A stretch of 8,035 bases of DNA from Desulfobacteraceae bacterium (lineage in GTDB: Bacteria; Desulfobacterota; Desulfobacteria; Desulfobacterales; Desulfobacteraceae), in contig JAGLLQ010000260.1 in NCBI GenBank assembly GCA_023140455.1, positions 1-8,035 on the forward strand, given 5' to 3'. A program made the translations under genes and the position numbers. Under the pieces are notes generated by a model that did no database searches, was not told where the DNA came from, and saw nothing but the letters and a program-made list of their open reading frames with translations. This document shows positions 1-6,500 of the stretch, one piece after another; the first letter of the stretch is position 1, and each line of letters opens with the position of its first letter.

Positions 1-258
1 ATTGTGCTCCTGCCAGACACTTCTGCCAGTGGTGCCAGACATGTTGCTGAAAAAATCAGATCAAACATAGAAGAGATGAAGATCCCGCATAAAAACTCCT
101 TACCTGCAAAGTTTGTAACCGTAAGTCTTGGCGTGACAACTTCAGATGGTGTCACCTTAAATTCTGCTGCCTCCCATCAGCAAGCAGTCAAACATGCTGA
201 CACAGCAATGTACCAAGCAAAAAACCAGGGTAAGAATCAGGTTGTACAAAAGTTATAA
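1..258 (+). CDS. GGDEF-domain protein (putative diguanylate cyclase), C-terminal fragment
   Basis: The frame is open from base 1 and ends at TAA 256-258, so only the last 85 codons of a longer gene are here; the GTG at 4 is simply an internal Val. The visible part matches the second half of a GGDEF domain: an LLPDTSASGA strand-turn, the helix AEKIRSNIEEM, the VTVSLGVTTSDG strand, and the terminal helix HADTAMYQAKNQGKNQV, which fits the family pattern ADxAMYxAKxxGxN. GGDEF domains make cyclic di-GMP from two GTP, but the GG(D/E)EF signature and metal-binding residues lie before the window. Activity, the sensory N-terminus and any inhibitory site therefore cannot be judged. The domain ends the protein, so no EAL domain follows it. 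It converges on the synthase gene and shares no operon with it. Family assignment is firm; a degenerate, non-catalytic GGDEF remains possible. Confidence 0.88.
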   Translation: MVLLPDTSASGARHVAEKIRSNIEEMKIPHKNSLPAKFVTVSLGVTTSDGVTLNSAASHQQAVKHADTAMYQAKNQGKNQVVQKL

Positions 259-493
259 TTCTAACCCTGCGAACCATTGATTAAGCATCCTGAGCATTGC
301 CTATTTACAAATCTAATCTTCTTTGATAATTGAATGTATAAGAATTTATTATCAACCATGGGCGAATATCATGTAATATTGAATGATATAGAGAAACTAT
401 GTAATTACTTGTTGAATTTTTAACTTTATTTGAAATTGCAAAAGCCCATCAAATCCTTAGCCTCATAACACATTTCATTTAAAATCATATTTC

Positions 494-529
494 ATTTTTC
501 AGCTGGCCAAAATCGACCAGCTGAAAAAT
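494..529. terminator. Bidirectional intrinsic terminator between convergent genes
   Basis: There is a perfect 13-bp inverted repeat with left arm 494-506 (atttttcagctgg), a 10-base loop at 507-516 and right arm 517-529 (ccagctgaaaaat). The GC-rich inner part (cagctgg) is flanked by A/T runs, so on either strand the hairpin ends in a U-rich stretch. It sits 30 bases beyond the stop codon of the - strand synthase and about 235 bases beyond the stop of the + strand GGDEF gene. It most clearly serves the synthase transcript. The rest of the 259-558 gap is AT-rich and shows no convincing gene, RNA or promoter. Confidence 0.8.
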
Positions 530-558
530 TATATTGTTGAGTAATCCTATAATTATAA

Positions 559-3500
559 CTAATATTCTATAAGTTCTAAAATTCTATCCTCTTTTGCCAA
601 TTGGTTTATTTTAACCATTTCAAAGCTTGAAACTTCAATATAAATATTACCTTTTTTATCAACAAGCTTTAAATTATAAGTGTTTGTTTCTTCGCCTGAA
701 TTGATCTTCTCAGTAATACAATAATATTCTTCATTTTTCAGAACAGGTTTGTAAAACTTTAATGATTCAATTTTGTATGGGAGAACTGTCATATTTGTTG
801 TAAAAAATTCCAAAAGCCCCCCGGTCTGGAACATTGCATCAACAAATACCGGAGCAGCTACAAAATTAGGGTTTTTAAGGCCTTTGAAGAATTCTTTCTC
901 ACTGGTATCATTAATAGTTGTAATCAATTTTTTGCCGTCAAAAGAATTGATATCAGTGATAGTGCCAAACAGACCAAACATAAATAGTCGTTTAGGATTA
1001 TAAACAAGGGTTTCAACATCACCATCATATTTCACAGGAGTAAATTCAGGAACTTTGATCTTTTTTGCTTTAAGAGGCTTATCAGCAAATTTATATTTTC
1101 CCTGATAATGAAGAATCGGATCTCCCATGGCTATCCCTTTCGGGTTTTTAAACTGTGATGATATATTACATGTATAAACATCATCAGCCTCTTTGTTGGT
1201 TGTAATAAGAAGCTCTTTTGGCCTACCCTTAAGAAGCTTAATACCATAGGGAATTGAAAAGTCTGTCAACTCTACAAAATAGCCGTCTTTATTTAAGATT
1301 GATTTTGCACCCTGGGCCATGGTTTCTATTCCTGTTGAGCCTAAGAAAAGAGGAACATCATCCATAGTATGATCATGGAGAAAAACATCTCTGTCAAGGT
1401 CAAGAACTCTGGAATAGGTTGTACTTTTTTCAGATTGTTCCACAATATCATCAAGGAATGGAAAGGCAACATCTGAAGGGTCACCAAGAAGACCGTCTAT
1501 GTCAAATGAATAATCAAGCCCTGAAAAAACCATTTCAGCCTCAGTTTTATCAAGGAGATCTGCCATAAAAAATTTTACGCCCTGGTCCATGGGTAAAAAT
1601 TGTATGCCCCTTTCCTCAAGAACTGTTCTAACTGTCGGATTTGTTGCCATTCCAACACCGCCCCAGGCAGTCCATGCATACACTTTATAAGTCTTTTCAG
1701 GATTAAGCTGCTTCTGTCTGAATAAAGTTTTTCCAATCAGATCATTGGCTGAGGTATAATCAACCTGCCCTTCATTACCAAATCTTGCTGTAACAGAAGA
1801 AAAAGTAAAGAAATATTTATAATCTCTTCCCTCAGTTGCCCTTAGAAGATTTCGCATGCCTTTAACTTTAACATCAACAACCAGTTCAAAAGCCCATAAC
1901 TCTTTTTTAGGAATAAACTGGCTCATCTCCATGCCTGCTGCATGGAAAATACCGTCAATTTTATCATACTTATCAACTGCTTTTTTTACAGCTTTATAAT
2001 CTGTTACATCTACACAATTATAGTCAACAGAAACGCCCATAGATTTAAGATTTTCAATGTTTTCAACAGATTGCCTTACTCTTAAAAGCTGATCCAAAGC
2101 CTTTTTTATCTGAATGGGTTTTTCACCTTTCATGTCAGTTTTCAACATTTCCATGAGTTCAGGCTGGCCCATGTTTTTATCAAGATATCTCTTATCAGTG
2201 CTGTAAATATCGTTAATATCAAGGATGATCAGGTTTGTTTTGTATTTTGCAACAACCTTCTTAATAATTTCATAGGTAATGCCGCCTGCTCCACCTGTTA
2301 CAAGCATGGTATCATTCTCGTTGACAATATCCTGAGTTTTATCTGCTATGCTTGGTTTCATACTTAAACAATACCGTTTTTTATTCTTATACCCTACTTC
2401 ACATCTTGTATCATTAGAAAGAAGTTCATCAAGGAACACTTCTGTGATTTTGTTGATACTCTTTTTGGGTTGTTTATAAGAAAAGTCAACAACTTTCACC
2501 ATTGTATCTGCCATTTCCTTATTCACAGTTTTTAAAAGTCCTGCCAGACCTCCAAATGCAGGATGAATATCACCGCAATCTTTCAACTCCTGTAAATATG
2601 GGAAAACAACAGAGTCAAATGTAATTGTACCAATTATATTATCTTTTCTGTCAAGTGTTTCAAACAGGCTCTTAATCATGACAAAGAATGATTTAATAGT
2701 TGCATTAATCTCTTTGTCTGATTGAGCTTCATCTGGTTCTGTTTTAGAAAAATAGTAATCCAGAGGAGCAAGATGAATAAAGCCATCAATTTCCGGATAT
2801 TTCTCTTTAAACTCTTTAACTCTTTTTTCGCAGGCTTTTACATCAGTAAGATCAAATTTAAAATCAGCTTTATTTTTGCCGCCCTTATTTCCGATGGTTA
2901 TAACTTTGCCTTTTTTTGCTTTGATCTTTTCAATAATTTTTTCAGCAAAACCGTGCTGGTCTAAAGATACAATAACCTTTTTACCCTTGAGGTCTCTTGT
3001 GCCAGGTTCAAGAGCATCAGCTTGTTCAGCCCGCACAATCAACCTTTTTATGGGAGATGCCGGATCAGGAAATTGATCATCAGTTTCTTCTATTGGAGTA
3101 ACTGATACCTGTTTTGTTGTATCTTTTTCTGCTTCAACTTCTTTTATTTCAGGTTGAACTGGAGATGAGGTCTCATTTTTCGCACCACTTGTATTTGTGC
3201 TTATCGTATTAATATATTCGCTGAGTTTTGCGATTGTATTCAAGTCCCGCAATCGTAAATCATCCGGTACTGAAAACCCGAATTTATTTGCAAGACTGCC
3301 AAATATCTCAACCTGTTTTACTGTATCTATGCCCAAATCTGCCTCAAGATCAAGATCATCTTCCAGCATGTCTGTTGTATAACCGGTCTGTTCACTTATT
3401 ATAACTCTTACCTGCTCAATATTGTCTGAACCATCTCCTGAAACACCAGTGCTGGCATCAGCATCAGTGTCCTGAGCTGCCGAAGCTGGAGTCTCAACAT

Positions 3501-6500
3501 TTATCTGTCCACCTGCCTGTATGCCAACATATTCACTTAGTTTGGCTATTGTATTCAAATCTCGAAGCCGCAAATCATCTGGCACTGAAAAACCAAATTT
3601 ATTGGCAAGGCTGCCAAATATCTCAACCTGCTTTACTGTATCTATCCCCAAATCTGCTTCAAGATCAAGATCATCTTCCAGCATATCTGTTGTATAGCCG
3701 GTCTGTTCACTGATAATCACTCTCACATTCTCAATAACGTCTTCCATACCGCCTTTGGAACCGGCACCATTGCCAGCAACAGTATCTACAGTACTTTCCA
3801 TGTTGATCTCCGGCTTGGAATCAACTGCAGGAGCTGCACTTGAAGGTTGAGCCTGGCCTATCTGAGAGGCGACATAATCACTGAGCTTTACTATTGTATT
3901 TAAATCTCTCAGCTTTAGATCATCTGGTACTGTAAATCCAAATTTACTTGCAAGGGAGCCGAATATCTCAACCTGTTTTACTGTATCTATCCCCAAATCT
4001 GCTTCAAGATCAAGATCATCTTCCAGCATATCTGTTGTATAGCCGGTCTGAATCGCTATGATCTCTTTAATCTTGTCAATATGGTTAACAGAACTTGCTG
4101 CAAGGTTCAGTTCTGTAACAGGAATTTCTGGTACTTCTGGTGCTTCTACCTCTTTTACAGGCACTTGGGCTGTTTGTTGTTTAACCTCAGCTGCCACCTT
4201 TGTTTTCCTTATTGCAGGTTCTCCATCAGAAACAACACAGAGCATATTGTCGATTAGTTTAAGCTCTGGATTTTGTGCCTTGGAAATTTTTTGTAACCAT
4301 GCATGATACACCGGGTTATTCTCAAATGTTTTTTCCTGTATCCGTTTAACAAAAATAAATGCAAAATGAGATCCAAATCCGGCTGCCAAATGCATTCCGT
4401 ATTCAGCATCTATTTTATCTTTACTGCTGAAATTCAGCTTGCTAAAATGTTTGGGAATTTTCTGAAGATTGGCAATTGGTGGTGCTTTTCTCTTCTGAAG
4501 TGCTTTTATAAGGACAACATCTTCAATTGCAGCGCCAAGAGTATGACCTGTAAAACCTTTGGTATTTGAAATGCAGATATCATTCAGATATTTGCTGAAA
4601 GTTGCCTCAAGTGCCTGTACTTCAGCATCAGCACTTCCGCCCCTTGCAGGAGTATATGTTTCATGGGACATGAATAACAATTTATCAGCATACTCATCTT
4701 TACTTATACCGTGCTGTCTTTCAACCTTGTTTATAAACTTGGTCATCTCTTTTGTCATGTGAGGAACATCAATATTATAGGCATGGAATCCAGAGTTTGC
4801 TATATGAGTTCCAAGTATCTCAGCCTGACCATTCATACCTCTTTTAGTTGCCTGTTCTCTGGTCTCAACGATCAGGCCCACTGCACCACTGCCAAGTATA
4901 GTACCATTTCTGTCCTCATCAAAAGGCTTTGCAGCTTCTGAAACTCTTTTCTTTATTGTCGCGGCGCCTAGAGCAAGAAAACCTGATCCAATCCACTGGG
5001 TTTGTTTTTCTGATGTGGCATTTTCCCCGCCAACAACAATTACTCTTTTGCATCTTCCGACTCTAATCCAGTCTTCGGCAATTCCAATCGCAAGAGTAGT
5101 GGATGCACATGCACTTGACACAAGAGTATTCGGACCTTTTGCCTTAATTATCTGAGCTAAGTGAGCCGATCCTAAAGGGCAACAATTAATAAGAAAATTT
5201 CTATCAAACTTAAACTCGCCATGATTTTTCTTTTTCCGTAATTTAGCCTTAAAAAACCACTCTGTTAACTCTTCCTTGACATTAACGTCCTGCACCTGTT
5301 CCATTAAATAATAATAAATATTTTCAAATTCTTCATATGGTTTTAAAAAGAATTTTTCATAATAATAGTTTTCAAGCTCACCTATCAAAGTCTCCCCATT
5401 GGGAAAAAGTGAAGTAAGAATAACACCGGTATCTTCCTGCATTTCTTCAGGCAAAGCAAAACCATCCGGGATATAGCTCTTACCATTTTTAGACAGTTTA
5501 TACTGCATCACAAGAGGAATTCCTGCATCTTTAAGAGCTTCAATACCTGCTGCGATTCCAAGGCTCATGCTTATGTCATATTGCTCTTTGATCCCATATT
5601 CATCTGTTAAATCAAAATAGCCAAGCTGCCCTGCAAGATGGATAACATCTTCTGCTTTTGTAATTTTTACAAATTTAGCACTTCCGTCAGGCTGCTTATA
5701 AAGCTTTGTAATATTCTTATCTATTATTAACTCCTGGCCTTCAGGAGTAAGAGGCTCAATAAAATTCTTACCATCTATAATTGCATCGAAATTATCGCTT
5801 GCAAAAACCTTTCTTGCTTTTCCCGGAAGCCCCAGAGAAACACCGGAAATTATAATTGGTTCAACACTAAAATTAAATTTTTCAAAAGCATACGCTGCAG
5901 CCTCTTTTTTCTGGCGTTGATACTCTTTAAAAAGCAAGTTATCAATATACTGACTGTTATTATGTTTAAATGTCTCAAAGTCCTGATCTGATGACATTGC
6001 AACAGGTATTTCAGCTATTGTCGGAACAGGTTCTGTAGTATCATTCATAAATGTCTCATCCTTTGGTTCAGGTAAAATAGTTGGGTGGGTGAAAATACTG
6101 TTATATGATCGTAAATATCCCATACAGGCGTCAAAAGAAGCTTTTTCGCCTTTTTTAATATCAACAGCAACTGCTGTATTATAATCAGCAATATTTATAT
6201 TCTTCAAAAGATTGACAAGCAATTTTGAAGGTCCTATCTCAATAAAATGTGTTCTTCCGCTTGCATAAACATATTCAATAGACTTAATAAATTCCACAGG
6301 AGATATGATCTGTTTTGCAAGCAGATCTTTTACCTCATGCCGTCTTTCAGAATATGGTTGCCCCAGAGTATTTGAAATTATTTTCCCATACCTTGTATCT
6401 TTTAATCTTATGGTATCAAGATACTCTCTTAATTTTTCCGAGGCTTTCTTAAGAAGCGGTGTATGAAATGCCCCGGAAAGATTCAGCTTTGTAAAAGCAA

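Noticed and set aside
358..423. A 21-codon + strand reading frame starting ATGGGC in the intergenic gap
   Set aside because: No ribosome binding site precedes it and the peptide has no recognisable features; AT-rich spacer gives such frames by chance.
259..493. Possible promoter, small RNA or riboswitch in the gap
   Set aside because: Both flanking genes end here, so no promoter is expected, and apart from the hairpin at 494-529 I saw no paired boxes or conserved structure.
3211..4083. Regular repeats that might suggest a CRISPR or other non-coding array
   Set aside because: The repeats are in frame, 315-345 bases apart, and encode complete ACP domains; they are a protein domain array.
773..4941. 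Several + strand reading frames of 61-88 codons inside the synthase region (for example 773-1003, 2722-2964, 4303-4569, 4711-4941)
   Set aside because: They lie antisense to a continuous, domain-rich coding frame, lack recognisable motifs and look like low-complexity mirror translations of it.
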